In this document: positions 1-8,779 of the stretch, in pieces
How positions within the stretch are numbered: the stretch's first letter is position 1
Layout of the letters: each line of letters opens with the position of its first letter
Assembly: GCF_014836665.1 (NCBI RefSeq)
Contig: NZ_JACSQJ010000008.1
Coordinates: 62,001 to 126,000, forward strand
DNA length: 64,000 nt
From: Luteimonas colneyensis
GTDB taxonomy: Bacteria > Pseudomonadota > Gammaproteobacteria > Xanthomonadales > Xanthomonadaceae
Direction: 5' to 3'
Notes under the pieces: model-generated
What the model saw: the letters and a program-made list of their open reading frames with translations, nothing else
Told to the model about the DNA's origin: nothing
Databases searched by the model: none
Program-made: the position numbers and the translations under genes

Positions 1-159
1 GACGGATTCATCGTCATGGCTGCGTCCCGGCAAGGGCGTCGCCACGGTGGCGGGGCGCGGTGGAGATGGTGGTGGGCATCGCAGGCGTCGGCAGCGTGGG
101 GTGGCGGAATGATCCGGGCGCCGCTGTCGGAGAGCCGTTGGAGCGATGTTGGCGCTTCG

Positions 160-1875
160 TTAATCCCCGTCCGCGGCGAATGGCGGCACGCTGCACCCTG
201 GATCGACCGCGGTCCCGGGCACCAGCCACCAGTCCTGCCGGCTGGCATGGCCGATCATCCGCGCGCGGCCACGGTCGATGCAGGGTCCCAGCGCGTACTC
301 CGGCATCCAGAGCCAGCGCCGCTCCGGCGCCGCCGCCACCCAGTCCGCGGCCTCGCGCCACTGCAGGTGCAGTGGCTGTTTGAAGCCGAACTCCTGCATC
401 GGGCGGCCGGCCTGCAGCATGTGCTGCTCGCGCCAGGCGATCGCGCCGAGTTCGCCCTGCACGCCGATGCGCGCCGAGACGTCGCGCATCAGCGCCCGCC
501 CCGAGCTCGAATCATCCAGCGCCGGCGCCAGCACCAGCCCGTAGCTGGCCCACAGCAGGGCCGTGAACAGCAGCAGGCCGGAGCCCACGCGCGGCCCGCG
601 GAAGGCCGCGGCCAGCGCCCAGGCCGCGGCGCCGAGTGCGCCCAGCGCCCAATGGAAAGCGCGCATGTCGGCCGGCGCGATGCCCCGGGTTCCACCCAGC
701 CGCGTCGCCCAGTCGGCGTCGGACAGGCCGCTGCCGGCGGCGCCCAGCAGCAGCGCGCCGCACAGCAGCAGCCAGCCCGACAGCAGCCACTGCACGCCGG
801 CGCGCCGCAGCAGCGCCGGCAGCAGCGGCGCCGCGGCCAGGCAGAGCGCGGGCAGCGCGGGAAAGATGTAGACCTCGCGCTTGCCCGGGCTCAGCGAGAA
901 GAACAGCAGCACCAGGGCCGCCCAGCCCAGCAGCAGCGCGTGGCGCGGATCGCCGCGGCGCAGGCGCCGCCACCAGGCCGGCAGCAGCCAGGGCAGCAGC
1001 AGGGCGCCCGGCAGCCACAGGGTCGCGATCACCTGCGCGTAGTACCAGGGCGGCTGCACGTGGTGCCAGGCGTTGACGTAGCGGGTGCCGGTCTGGCGGA
1101 ACAGCAGCTCGTGCGCATAGGCCTGCAGTGCGGGATCGGGATGGCGCAGCAGCGCGATGCCCAGCGGTGCCAGCCAGACCGCCGCGCCCGCGGCGAAGGC
1201 GGCCAGCCCGAGCACCGCATCGCCGGCGACGCGCGCACCGGGCCGACGTGGCCGCCGCCGTCGCAGCCCCGGCCACAGCCAGGGCAGCAGCACCAGCACC
1301 GGCAGGAAGCCCACGCCCTTGGTGACGGTGCCGAGCCCGGCCGCGAACAGGCCCAGCGCCAGCCAGCGCCGCCGGTATCCGTCCAGCAGGTAGCGCAGCA
1401 GCGCGCACAGCGACAGCGTGGTCATCAGCACCAGCACCATGTCGATCTGCGCGCGCTTGGCCTGCAGGCCGAACTGCAGGCAGACGAACAGCGCCGCCGC
1501 CGCCCACGGCCCGTGCCGCGGCGACCACAGCCGCGCGCCCGTGCGCCGCACCAGCCACAGCGTCGCCAGCGCCGCCAGCAGCGACGGCAGCAGGAACGCC
1601 ACCCGCCAGTCGCGGACCAGGGTCCAGGCGGCCGCCTGCATCCACATGAAGACCGGGGGCTTTTCGGCATAGAACTCGCGGCCCCGGCGTGGCAGCAGCC
1701 AGTCGCCGCTGTCGACCATGGCGCTGGCGGCCAGGACGAAGCGCGGCTCGTCCGGCGGCGAGGGATCGCGCAGGCCGATGCCGGCGGCCAGCGCGAACAG
1801 CAGCAGTGCCAGCAGTAGCCAGCGGGGCGGGAGCGGCGTGCGGGCGGGGCGCGGCGGCGGCATCGGCGTCTGCAT
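160..1875 (-). CDS. ArnT-like membrane glycosyltransferase (GT39/GT83 fold)
   Basis: This 571-residue polytopic inner-membrane protein resembles the PMT_2/ArnT family, which transfers a sugar from a polyprenyl-phosphate donor to an extracytoplasmic acceptor such as lipid A. The first membrane segment (about 18-35) is followed by the family's acidic first periplasmic loop motif (DEPR, about 42-45), and roughly ten further hydrophobic segments alternate with Arg-rich cytoplasmic loops. The C-terminal third is a periplasmic region ending in Cys-containing sequence. It diverges from the two-component system at 1999-3964, the usual neighbourhood of envelope-modification genes under OmpR-type control. 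The acceptor cannot be read from the sequence, so a lipid A role is inference. No frameshift is seen. Confidence 0.8.
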   Translation of the reverse strand: MQTPMPPPRPARTPLPPRWLLLALLLFALAAGIGLRDPSPPDEPRFVLAASAMVDSGDWLLPRRGREFYAEKPPVFMWMQAAAWTLVRDWRVAFLLPSLLAALATLWLVRRTGARLWSPRHGPWAAAALFVCLQFGLQAKRAQIDMVLVLMTTLSLCALLRYLLDGYRRRWLALGLFAAGLGTVTKGVGFLPVLVLLPWLWPGLRRRRPRRPGARVAGDAVLGLAAFAAGAAVWLAPLGIALLRHPDPALQAYAHELLFRQTGTRYVNAWHHVQPPWYYAQVIATLWLPGALLLPWLLPAWWRRLRRGDPRHALLLGWAALVLLFFSLSPGKREVYIFPALPALCLAAAPLLPALLRRAGVQWLLSGWLLLCGALLLGAAGSGLSDADWATRLGGTRGIAPADMRAFHWALGALGAAAWALAAAFRGPRVGSGLLLFTALLWASYGLVLAPALDDSSSGRALMRDVSARIGVQGELGAIAWREQHMLQAGRPMQEFGFKQPLHLQWREAADWVAAAPERRWLWMPEYALGPCIDRGRARMIGHASRQDWWLVPGTAVDPGCSVPPFAADGD

Positions 1876-1924
1876 CGGGGGACCGGGTGTCCGGGCGATG
1901 GTGGTCGGCGGCGCGTGGGAGAAT

Positions 1925-1959
1925 CGTCGGAGCGCGCCGCCTCCGACATCGCTCCGACG
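1925..1959. promoter_or_regulatory. 10-bp inverted repeat between divergent genes
   Basis: CGTCGGAGCG (1925-1934) and its exact reverse complement CGCTCCGACG (1950-1959) are separated by 15 bases in the 123-bp gap between the divergent glycosyltransferase and response regulator genes. It could be an operator or an mRNA hairpin. The binding protein is unknown, and autoregulation by the adjacent regulator is inference. Confidence 0.4.
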
Positions 1960-1998
1960 TCACGGCGCGCAGCCTGTCCCCTCCCACCGGAGCTTCCC

Positions 1999-2691
1999 AT
2001 GCGCCTGCTGGTCGTGGAAGACAACCAGAGCCTGGTCGCCAACCTCTTCGACTATTTCGAAGCGCGCGGCCACGTGCTGGACGCGGCCCCGGACGGACCC
2101 ACCGGCTACCACCTCGCCTCGACCCAGGCCTACGACGCCGTGGTGCTCGACTGGATGCTGCCGCGGCTGGACGGCCGCGAAGTGCTGCGCCGCCTGCGCG
2201 AGGCCGGCCACGACATGCCGGTGCTGATGCTGACCGCGCGCGACGAGCTGCCCGACAAGATCGCAGGCTTCCGCGCCGGTGCCGACGACTACCTGACCAA
2301 GCCCTTCCAGCTGCCGGAGCTGGAGGTCCGCATCGAGGCCCTGGTCGCGCGCGCCAGGGGCCGCGGACGCGGCCGCGTGCTGGAGGTGGCCGACCTGCGC
2401 TACGACCTCACCACCCTCGACGTCACCCGCGCCGGCCGCAGCCTGCACCTGTATCCGGCCTGCCGGAAGCTGCTCGAGGTGCTGATGCGCGCCAGCCCGG
2501 CCGCGGTCACGCGCGAGCGGCTGGAGCAGGCGCTGTGGGGCGACGATCCCCCGGACGGCGACATGCTGCGCTCGCACGTGTACGAGCTCAGGCGCAGCAT
2601 CGACGGCGCCTGGCCGGTGAAGCTGCTGCACACGCTGCCGCGGATCGGCTACCGCCTGGGCGAAGCGGCCGGGGACGACGATGCCGGCTAG
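1999..2691 (+). CDS. OmpR/PhoB-family response regulator
   Basis: The 230-residue transcription factor has an N-terminal receiver domain (1-115) with the acidic pair at residues 7-8, phosphoacceptor Asp51 (VVLDWMLP) and conserved Lys101 (YLTKPF). A winged-helix DNA-binding domain (about 130-225) ends in the typical GIGY-type segment (RIGYRLG). The ATG at 1999 is chosen because the receiver begins directly with MRLLVVEDN and GGAG lies 8 bases upstream; a longer frame upstream is not needed. The 3' end overlaps the sensor kinase gene by 11 bases, so the two are translationally coupled. The divergent ArnT-like gene is a plausible target. Which signal it answers cannot be told. Confidence 0.93.
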   Translation: MRLLVVEDNQSLVANLFDYFEARGHVLDAAPDGPTGYHLASTQAYDAVVLDWMLPRLDGREVLRRLREAGHDMPVLMLTARDELPDKIAGFRAGADDYLTKPFQLPELEVRIEALVARARGRGRGRVLEVADLRYDLTTLDVTRAGRSLHLYPACRKLLEVLMRASPAAVTRERLEQALWGDDPPDGDMLRSHVYELRRSIDGAWPVKLLHTLPRIGYRLGEAAGDDDAG

Positions 2692-3964
2692 GACCAGCCT
2701 GCGGCGGCGGATGGTGCAGGGCCTGCTGGCGTACGCGGTGCTGGTCTCGGCGGCGGTCTACTCCTACGGCTTCCTCGTCAACGAGCATGCCGAACAGCTG
2801 GTCTGGACGTCGCTGCTCGAAGCCGAGTTCGACCACATCGAAGGCCGGCGCGCGCTTTCGCCTGACCAGCGCTGGAGCGATACCGAGACTCTATTCCTGT
2901 ATGGAGACGATGCCGCGAGCCCGCTGCCGGACGCGCTGCGGGGCCTGGCGCCCGGGCTGCACGACGAGGTGGTGTTCGACGGCAAGGAATGGGTGGTGCT
3001 GGTGCGCGAGGTGGAGGGGCACCCGTGGGCGCTCGCGCTCGACATCGGCGATTTCGAGCGGCGGGAGTTCTTCGTCGCCGCCAGCGTGCTGGGCGCGATG
3101 CTGGTGATGGTGGCGCTGCTGGGGCTGGCGATCGGCTGGGGCGTCGACCGGCTGACGCGGCCGATGCGCGCGTTTGCGCAGGGCATCGCGGGACTGCGCC
3201 CGGATCGGGTTGGCCAGCGCATCGCGCTGCCGGAGGACGCCAGCACCGAGCTGGCGGTGATCGCCGAGGCGCTCAACGACTACATCGTGCGCAACGAGCA
3301 GTACGTGGAGCGCGAACGCGTCTTCATCGACAGCATGAGCCACGAGTTGCGCACGCCGGTCTCGGTGATCGCCGGTGCGGCCGAGCTGGCGGCCGCGCAG
3401 GCCGGCGTGCCGGAGGCGGCGCGGCAGCAGATCGCGCGCATCAGCCGCACGGGGCGCGAGGTCGAGCGCCTGATCGCGCTGCTGCTGGTGCTGGCCAAGG
3501 ATCCGGGGCGGCTGGCGCAGTCCAGCGACTGGATCGACCTGGCGCAGCTGCTGCCCGAGATCATCGACGACCACCTGCCGATGGCGCGCGAGAAGGGCCT
3601 GGCGCTGCTGCTGCACGCGCCCGCGCGCTGCCGGATCCTGGCGCCGCTGCCGGTGGTCCAGGCCGCGATCGGCAACCTGCTGCGCAACGCCATCGAGAAC
3701 AGCGACAGCGGCGAGATCGACATCCGCGTCGACGGTGGCGCCGTGGTCATCGATGATCCCGGCCACGGCATGACGCCCGAGGAGATCAGCGCGATCTATG
3801 CGCGGATGGCGCGCGGCGGAGGTGGCCGCGAGCGCGGCGGCATCGGCCTGGACCTGATCTCGCGGCTGTGCGGGCATCTCGGCTGGACGCTGGAGATCGC
3901 GTCGCGGCCGGGGCAGGGCACGACCACGCGCCTGGACCTGTCGGTGGCGCGGGTCAGCGAATAG
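2681..3964 (+). CDS. Two-component sensor histidine kinase
   Basis: A 427-residue membrane kinase that should phosphorylate the response regulator encoded just upstream. It has transmembrane segments at about 12-33 and 131-153 enclosing a roughly 95-residue periplasmic sensor, then a HAMP-like linker, the DHp domain with phospho-accepting His221 (SMSHELRTP), and a compact HATPase with N box (NLLRNAIEN), DPGHGM and GGIGLDL glycine motifs. The ATPase domain is short but has all motifs, so activity is expected. The ATG overlaps the regulator gene by 11 bases. The input signal is unknown: the periplasmic part has no obvious acidic cluster like that of PhoQ. Confidence 0.92.
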   Translation: MPARTSLRRRMVQGLLAYAVLVSAAVYSYGFLVNEHAEQLVWTSLLEAEFDHIEGRRALSPDQRWSDTETLFLYGDDAASPLPDALRGLAPGLHDEVVFDGKEWVVLVREVEGHPWALALDIGDFERREFFVAASVLGAMLVMVALLGLAIGWGVDRLTRPMRAFAQGIAGLRPDRVGQRIALPEDASTELAVIAEALNDYIVRNEQYVERERVFIDSMSHELRTPVSVIAGAAELAAAQAGVPEAARQQIARISRTGREVERLIALLLVLAKDPGRLAQSSDWIDLAQLLPEIIDDHLPMAREKGLALLLHAPARCRILAPLPVVQAAIGNLLRNAIENSDSGEIDIRVDGGAVVIDDPGHGMTPEEISAIYARMARGGGGRERGGIGLDLISRLCGHLGWTLEIASRPGQGTTTRLDLSVARVSE

Positions 3965-4018
3965 CCCGCGCGCGCCACCGCGGCGACAATGGCTCCCCCC
4001 ATGCCGAGGAGGCGCCGC

Positions 4019-4690
4019 GTGTCCTTTCCCTATGCACTGGTCCTGTTCGACCTCGACGGCACCCTGGTCGACAGCGCCGCCGACATCGCCGAAGCGGTGA
4101 ACCGCACCCTCGACGAGCTCGGCCATCCCCGCGAGGACGAGGCCACCGTGCGCTCGTGGATCGGACTGGGCACGCGCGTGCTGCTCGACAGCGCACTGCG
4201 CCATGCCGGCAGCACCGCCGACGTGGACGCGGTGATGCCGCGGCTGATGGTCCACTACGAGGACTGCCTGCTGCTCCACGCACGCCTCTATCCCGGCACC
4301 GTCGAAGCGCTCGATGCACTGGCGGACGCCGGCGTGGCGATGTCGATGGCGACCAACAAGCCCGAGCGCATGGCGCGCGTGCTGGCGCAGGCGATGGGCA
4401 TCGACCACTATTTCACGCACGTCGTCGGCGGCGACACCCTGGCCGAACGCAAGCCGCACGCGATGCCGCTGCTGCACCTGGCGGCGCTGCACGGCGTGGC
4501 GGCGGCGGACACGCTGATGGTGGGCGATTCCGAGGCCGACGCCGGCGCCGCGAAGGCCGCCGGCATGGACCTGGTGCTGCTGCGCCATGGCTATCCGCGC
4601 GACTTCGACCTCGAGCGCGCGGGTGCGGTGGCCGTGCTCGACGACCTCACCACCCTGCCGTCCCTGGCCCGCCCGCAGGAGCAGCTGTAG
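4019..4690 (+). CDS. gph: Phosphoglycolate phosphatase (HAD family)
   Basis: A 223-residue HAD hydrolase that dephosphorylates 2-phosphoglycolate, a by-product of DNA repair and photorespiration-type chemistry. Motif I is FDLDGTLVDS with nucleophile Asp11 and Asp13, motif II is MATNKP, and motif III/IV is GDSEADAGAAKAAG. The GTG at 4019 is chosen because GAGGAGG (4006-4012) lies 6 bases upstream; ATG codons at 3989 and 4001 in the same frame lack such a site and the second overlaps it. The last Leu codon and the stop TAG (4688-4690) lie inside the left arm of a REP hairpin. Gph versus other small HAD phosphatases is a family-level judgement. Confidence 0.88.
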   Translation: MSFPYALVLFDLDGTLVDSAADIAEAVNRTLDELGHPREDEATVRSWIGLGTRVLLDSALRHAGSTADVDAVMPRLMVHYEDCLLLHARLYPGTVEALDALADAGVAMSMATNKPERMARVLAQAMGIDHYFTHVVGGDTLAERKPHAMPLLHLAALHGVAAADTLMVGDSEADAGAAKAAGMDLVLLRHGYPRDFDLERAGAVAVLDDLTTLPSLARPQEQL

Positions 4691-4752
4691 GAGCAGCTAT
4701 AGCTGCGACCCACCGCATGCAAAGCAATTCGCAGCTATAGCTGCTCCTACAG
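4685..4752. repeat. GTAG-type REP inverted pair, copy 1
   Basis: Two perfect 24-bp inverted arms (4685-4708 and 4729-4752) are separated by 20 bases. Each arm holds the head GTAG followed by the self-palindrome GCAGCTATAGCTGC. It lies between the convergent genes gph and btuB, and the left arm supplies the gph stop codon. The architecture matches GTAG REP dimers known from Stenotrophomonas and Pseudomonas. A second role as a bidirectional terminator or mRNA-stabilising hairpin is inferred. Confidence 0.9.
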
Positions 4753-4764
4753 GGGAGCGCGGGC

Positions 4765-6645
4765 TCAGTTGGCGGGGGCGTAGCGCAGCGTCAGGCCGTA
4801 TTCGCGGCCGGGCTGGTTGTACCAGGCGATGGTCTCGTACTCGCGGTCGAACACGTTCGAAGCGCGCGCCTGCAGCGTCCAGTCGGCGTTGATGGCGTAC
4901 TCCACGCGCAGGTCGAGCGTGCCGTAGCCGGGCAGGCGCACCAGGTTGGCGGCGTCGTCGTAGCGCGCGCCGCTGCCGAAGGCGCTCGCGCCCACGCGGA
5001 ACGCCCCGAAGGCCCGGTCCACGTCCACGCGAGCGGTGTTGCGCGACCGCCGCGGCAGCCAGTGGTCGTGGTTGCTGCCGGCGCTTTCATTGCGTGGATC
5101 GATGTGGCTGATTTCGGCGTTGAGGTCCCAGCCGGCCAGCGACACGAAGCCGGTCAGCTCGGCGCCGCGGATGCGCGCCTCGTCGACGTTCACCAGGGCG
5201 AAGTCCAGGTCGTAGCCGATCAGCGCCTCGACGTCGGTCTGGAAGGCGTTGAAGGTCCAGTTCCAGCCTTCGCCGTACTGCGCGATGCCGAGGTTGAGCG
5301 TCTTCGACTCCTCGGGCTCGAGGTCCGGATTGCCCCAGCCGCCGGGGTAATAGAGGTCGTTGAAGGTCGGCACCTTGAAGCCGGTGCCGGCGCTGGCGGT
5401 GAAGCGGAAGCCGTCGCCGAATTCCAGGCCGTAGCCGAGGCTGCCGGTGGAGTGGCCGCCGAACTGCTCGTTGTCGTCGTGGCGCAGGCTGGCCTCGAGG
5501 CTGTGCGCGCCGAAGCCGCCCTGGTACGCGACGAACAGCCCGGTGTTGTCGCGGTCGCGGACGGTGAACTCCGTGCTGCTGGTGACCTTGTCACGCATCC
5601 AGTCGATGCCGGCGCTGAGGACCTGCTCCTCGCCCACGGTGAAGTCGCCCTGCACCGACGCGGTGTCGCGGCGGGTGTCGAAGGTGCTGGCGAAGGTGCG
5701 CGTGCCGGTGGCGTGGTCGAAGAAGTGGTTGTCGGCGTTGTCGTCGGCGCGGCCGATCCGGACGTTGACCTCGGTGCCCTGGTCCGGGCGCCAGCCCATG
5801 CGGCCACCGAAGACCTGCTGCCGGGTGTCGGCCTCGTTGCCGCCGAAGACGCTGCCGTCGTACTCGTTGAAGGCGTCGGCCACCAGCGCATGGCCCTCGA
5901 GTTCGACGGTGTCGCCGAGCTTGCCGCCGCCGCGCACGCTCACCGAGCTGTTGCGGTAGCCGTCGCGGTCGGGCTCGTCGGCGAAGCAGCCCGCGCCCCA
6001 GCCCGCGGCGGTGCCGCGGCAGGAGTCGATGCCGTCGGTGCGCTGCCAGGCGCCCTGGGCCTGGAACCAGCCGCGCTCGCCGGTATTGCCGATGCCGGCG
6101 CTGGCCTGGCGCAGGCTGTTGCTGCCCACGCCCAGGCTGAAGTTGGAGCGCAGGCCTTCGCCGGCCGCGGCGCGGCGGGTGAAGATCTGGATCACGCCGC
6201 CGATGGCCTCGGAGCCGTACAGGCTCGAGCGCGGCCCGCGCACGATCTCGATGCGTTCGACCTGGTCCAGCGGCAGGTCCTGGAAGGCGGCCATGCCCGA
6301 GGTGGCCGAGCCGATGCGCACGCCGTCCACCATCACCAGCACGTGGTCGGACTCGGTGCCGCGCAGGAACACCGAGGACAGCTTGCCGGGCCCGCCCTGG
6401 TTGGCGAGGTTGATGCCCGCGCGCCCGCGCAGCAGGTCGACCAGGGAGGTCGCCTGGCTGCGCTCGATCACCGCACGGTCGATCACCTGCACCGGGACGT
6501 TGCTGTCCTGGGCATTGATGGCGGTGCGGGTGGCGGTCACCACGATGGTGTCGAGGTCGGTGGCCTGGATCGCGCCCGAGGCCAGTGCGGCCGGGGACAG
6601 GGCAAGCGCCACGGCGGTGGTCAGGATCTGGTGCTGCAGCTTCAT
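4765..6645 (-). CDS. btuB: TonB-dependent vitamin B12 receptor BtuB
   Basis: An outer-membrane cobalamin transporter of 626 residues. It has a signal peptide (1-22, AALASG), a TonB-box/plug beginning at DTIVVTATR, plug motifs (LRGRAGIN, FLRGTESDHVLVMVDGVRI, VERIEIVRGPRSSLYGSEAIGGVI), then a 22-strand barrel. The ATG at 6645 (MKLQHQ) is preferred to the one at 6657 because GGAGA lies just before it. A cobalamin riboswitch precedes the gene, which confirms the substrate better than homology alone. The C-terminus reads RYAPAN, so the usual terminal aromatic residue is not the last one; the final Tyr is four residues in. It is convergent with gph and divergent from cobT. Confidence 0.95.
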   Translation of the reverse strand: MKLQHQILTTAVALALSPAALASGAIQATDLDTIVVTATRTAINAQDSNVPVQVIDRAVIERSQATSLVDLLRGRAGINLANQGGPGKLSSVFLRGTESDHVLVMVDGVRIGSATSGMAAFQDLPLDQVERIEIVRGPRSSLYGSEAIGGVIQIFTRRAAAGEGLRSNFSLGVGSNSLRQASAGIGNTGERGWFQAQGAWQRTDGIDSCRGTAAGWGAGCFADEPDRDGYRNSSVSVRGGGKLGDTVELEGHALVADAFNEYDGSVFGGNEADTRQQVFGGRMGWRPDQGTEVNVRIGRADDNADNHFFDHATGTRTFASTFDTRRDTASVQGDFTVGEEQVLSAGIDWMRDKVTSSTEFTVRDRDNTGLFVAYQGGFGAHSLEASLRHDDNEQFGGHSTGSLGYGLEFGDGFRFTASAGTGFKVPTFNDLYYPGGWGNPDLEPEESKTLNLGIAQYGEGWNWTFNAFQTDVEALIGYDLDFALVNVDEARIRGAELTGFVSLAGWDLNAEISHIDPRNESAGSNHDHWLPRRSRNTARVDVDRAFGAFRVGASAFGSGARYDDAANLVRLPGYGTLDLRVEYAINADWTLQARASNVFDREYETIAWYNQPGREYGLTLRYAPAN

Positions 6646-6784
6646 CGGTGTCTCCATGCGTCGCGCACGCCCGCGCGACGGTGTCGTTGGGGGCTGCGGT
6701 CACGGAGATCGACGGAAGGGGTTGACGTGCTTCGGCACGGCGCGCGCTGCCGCCGCAATGCCCTCCGCATCGCAACCAGTCGTC

Positions 6785-6995
6785 CTCCTGGCCGGTCTCC
6801 GGGCTTGCGGGAAGGGCATTGCGATCAGCGGACCGACCGTGACGCCCGGCCCCGGCGCCTTCCCGTGCGGATGCACAGTGGCGGTTTGCCGGGGTGTTCC
6901 ACGCCTACCGTTGCGGGGGCAGCGCCGGAATGCTTTGCCAGCCGTGGCTGGGATGAAGGTCACCGGCTTCCCGTTTCAACCCTTGGAGGAATCCC
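6785..6995 (-). promoter_or_regulatory. Cobalamin (AdoCbl) riboswitch upstream of btuB
   Basis: On the minus strand the conserved blocks of the cobalamin aptamer occur in order: GGTTGAAACGGGAAGCCGGTG (6961-6981), CTGCCCCCGCAACGGTA (6906-6922) and the B12 box GCCACTG..CGGGAAGGC (6857-6882), closed by GCAAGCCCGGAGACCGGCC near 6790-6809. It should repress btuB when adenosylcobalamin is plentiful, probably by closing the ribosome-binding site. About 140 bases of leader separate it from the btuB start; I could not assign an expression platform there. Together with the cobT promoter it fills the 473-base gap 6646-7118. Confidence 0.95.
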
Positions 6996-7085
6996 CGCGG
7001 GTCACCAGAAGTGGGGCGCAGTCTAAGCGATCGCCGGCGGCGGCGCCAAAGCTTTCGCGCCCGGGTCGCGGGACACCGCGGCCGA

Positions 7086-7091
7086 TAGAAT
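7086..7091 (+). promoter_or_regulatory. Candidate -10 element for cobT
   Basis: TAGAAT lies 27 bases before the cobT ATG. The same hexamer precedes ampE in this window. No convincing -35 element is seen, and no riboswitch blocks occur on the plus strand here. Confidence 0.35.
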
Positions 7092-7118
7092 GCGGGCCTC
7101 TTTCACTGGGGGTGTCGG

Positions 7119-8183
7119 ATGGCCGGAGCGTGGTGGAGCGGGGATTGCGCGGTCCTCTCGCGCGAGCACGCGGAGCGCGCCGAAGCGCGACAGGCCTGCC
7201 TGACCAAGCCGCCCGGCGCGCTGGGCCGCCTGGAAACCCTGGCCGTCGAGCTGGCGGCGATGCAGGCCCGTGACCGTCCCCGCGCTGCCCGGGTGCCGGT
7301 GCTGCTGTTCGCGGCCGACCATGGCGTGGTCGCGCAGGGCGTCTCCGCGTTCCCGGCCGAGGTGACCGTGCAGATGCTCGCCAACTTCGCCGCCGGCGGC
7401 GCCGCCATCGCGGTGCTGGCGCGCGAGCTGGGGCTGCCGCTGCACCTGCGCGACGTCGGCACCCTGGCCGAGGGTCCGGTGCCCGGCGCTACCGTCGACA
7501 AGCCCTGCCGCGGCACCCGCGATCTTAGCGCGGAGGCGGCGATGGACGCGGTCGAGGTGGCGCACGTGCTCGAGGCCGGACGCCGCGCCGTTGACGAGGC
7601 CGGCCAGGATGCCGACCTGCTGCTGCTGGGCGAAATGGGCATCGGCAACACCACGCCGGCGAGCGCGCTGGCCTGTGCGCTGGCCGCGCTGCCGGCCGAT
7701 GGGCTGGTGGGCGCCGGGACCGGACTCGACGACGCCCGGATCGAAGGCAAGCAGCGGGTGATCGAGCGCGCGCTGGCCCTGCATGGCGGTGCGATCGCCG
7801 CCGCGCCGACGCCCGCGCTCGAAGCGCTGCGGCGTGTCGGTGGGCTGGAGATCGCGGCCATGGCCGGTGCGATGGTGGCCGCCGCGCAGCGCGGCGTTCC
7901 GGTGCTGGTCGACGGCTTCATCGTGTCGGCCGCCGCGCTGGTGGCAGTGGGCCTCAACCCGGGCGTGCGCGACTGGCTGCTGTTCTCGCACTGCTCGGCC
8001 GAGCGCGGCCATGCGCGACTGCTCGAAGCGCTGGACGCCACGCCGCTGCTGCGGCTCGACCTGCGGCTGGGCGAAGGCTCGGGCGCGGCGCTGGCCCTGC
8101 CGCTGCTGCGCCTGGCCTGCGCCCTGCACAACGACATGGCGACCTTCGAGGAGGCCGCGGTGGCCGGGGCATCGCCGGCGTGA
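7119..8183 (+). CDS. cobT: Nicotinate-nucleotide--dimethylbenzimidazole phosphoribosyltransferase
   Basis: CobT makes alpha-ribazole 5'-phosphate from dimethylbenzimidazole and NaMN for the lower loop of cobalamin. The 354-residue protein has the family signature TKPPGALGRLE, the FAADHGVVAQGVSAFP segment, GEMGIGNTTPASAL, and the catalytic Glu319 in GEGSGAALALPLL. The length fits the family (about 350). The ATG at 7119 has a GGGGG-rich site upstream. Its stop overlaps the GTG of cobC (GTGA), so the two are coupled. It is divergent from btuB; unlike btuB it shows no riboswitch of its own. Confidence 0.95.
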   Translation: MAGAWWSGDCAVLSREHAERAEARQACLTKPPGALGRLETLAVELAAMQARDRPRAARVPVLLFAADHGVVAQGVSAFPAEVTVQMLANFAAGGAAIAVLARELGLPLHLRDVGTLAEGPVPGATVDKPCRGTRDLSAEAAMDAVEVAHVLEAGRRAVDEAGQDADLLLLGEMGIGNTTPASALACALAALPADGLVGAGTGLDDARIEGKQRVIERALALHGGAIAAAPTPALEALRRVGGLEIAAMAGAMVAAAQRGVPVLVDGFIVSAAALVAVGLNPGVRDWLLFSHCSAERGHARLLEALDATPLLRLDLRLGEGSGAALALPLLRLACALHNDMATFEEAAVAGASPA

Positions 8184-8779
8184 TCCTGGACCTGGTGCGC
8201 CACGCCGACACCGGACGCCGCGGCCATATGGACGGCCGCAGCGATCCGGCGCTGGTCGTGGGCGCCACCGACGCGGCCTGCCGGCGCCATGCCGGCATCG
8301 GCTGGTCGCGGGTGCTCGCTTCGCCGCTGCGTCGTGCCCACGACACCGCGCTGGCGCTGGCGAAGCCGCTGGGCCTGCCGGTGGAGACCGAGCCGCGATG
8401 GGCCGAGTACGACTTCGGCGACTGGGACGGCCGGCGCGGCGCGGAGCTCCCGGCGGCCGCCGTGGCCGCCTTCCACGCCGATCCGCTGCGCCATCCGCCG
8501 CCCGGTGCCGAGCGCTGGGATGTGTTCGGCGAGCGCATCGCGGCGGCGCTGCGCGCACTGCTGGTCTGCGCGGCGGCTGGCGCCAGCGCCGAAGATGAGC
8601 CGGTGCTCGTGGTCAGCCATGGCGGCCCGCTGCGGATGGCCCTGGTCCAGGCCTGCGGCCTGCCGCTGGCGGCATCGTGGGCGCTGCGCATCGACTACGG
8701 CACCCGCCTGCGCCTGCGCGTGGAAACGGGCGATGACGGCCGCCCCTGGGGCGAACTGCTGGAGCTCGCCCAGCCATGA
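8180..8779 (+). CDS. cobC: Alpha-ribazole phosphatase-like histidine phosphatase
   Basis: A 199-residue member of the histidine phosphatase superfamily, with the catalytic RHA motif (LVRHADT, His8) and the second catalytic His in VVSHGG. Wedged between cobT and cobS, it very probably removes the phosphate from alpha-ribazole 5'-phosphate (or the cobalamin-phosphate product) in nucleotide-loop assembly. It starts at GTG 8180 overlapping the cobT stop, and its own stop overlaps the cobS ATG (ATGA). The family contains many phosphatases, so the assignment rests mostly on context. The window has no cobU/cobP kinase gene to complete the pathway. Confidence 0.85.
   Translation: MILDLVRHADTGRRGHMDGRSDPALVVGATDAACRRHAGIGWSRVLASPLRRAHDTALALAKPLGLPVETEPRWAEYDFGDWDGRRGAELPAAAVAAFHADPLRHPPPGAERWDVFGERIAAALRALLVCAAAGASAEDEPVLVVSHGGPLRMALVQACGLPLAASWALRIDYGTRLRLRVETGDDGRPWGELLELAQP

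Noticed and set aside
14..361. A 115-codon minus-strand frame at the left edge
   Set aside because: It overlaps the end of the ArnT-like gene in another frame and encodes only Arg/Ala/Pro low complexity.
16..1818. A 600-codon plus-strand frame at the window start
   Set aside because: Gln/Arg-rich shadow of the ArnT-like gene with no recognisable fold.
5062..7026. A 654-codon plus-strand frame through btuB and its leader
   Set aside because: Antisense to btuB, compositionally biased (Val/Ala/Gly repeats), and it runs through the riboswitch.
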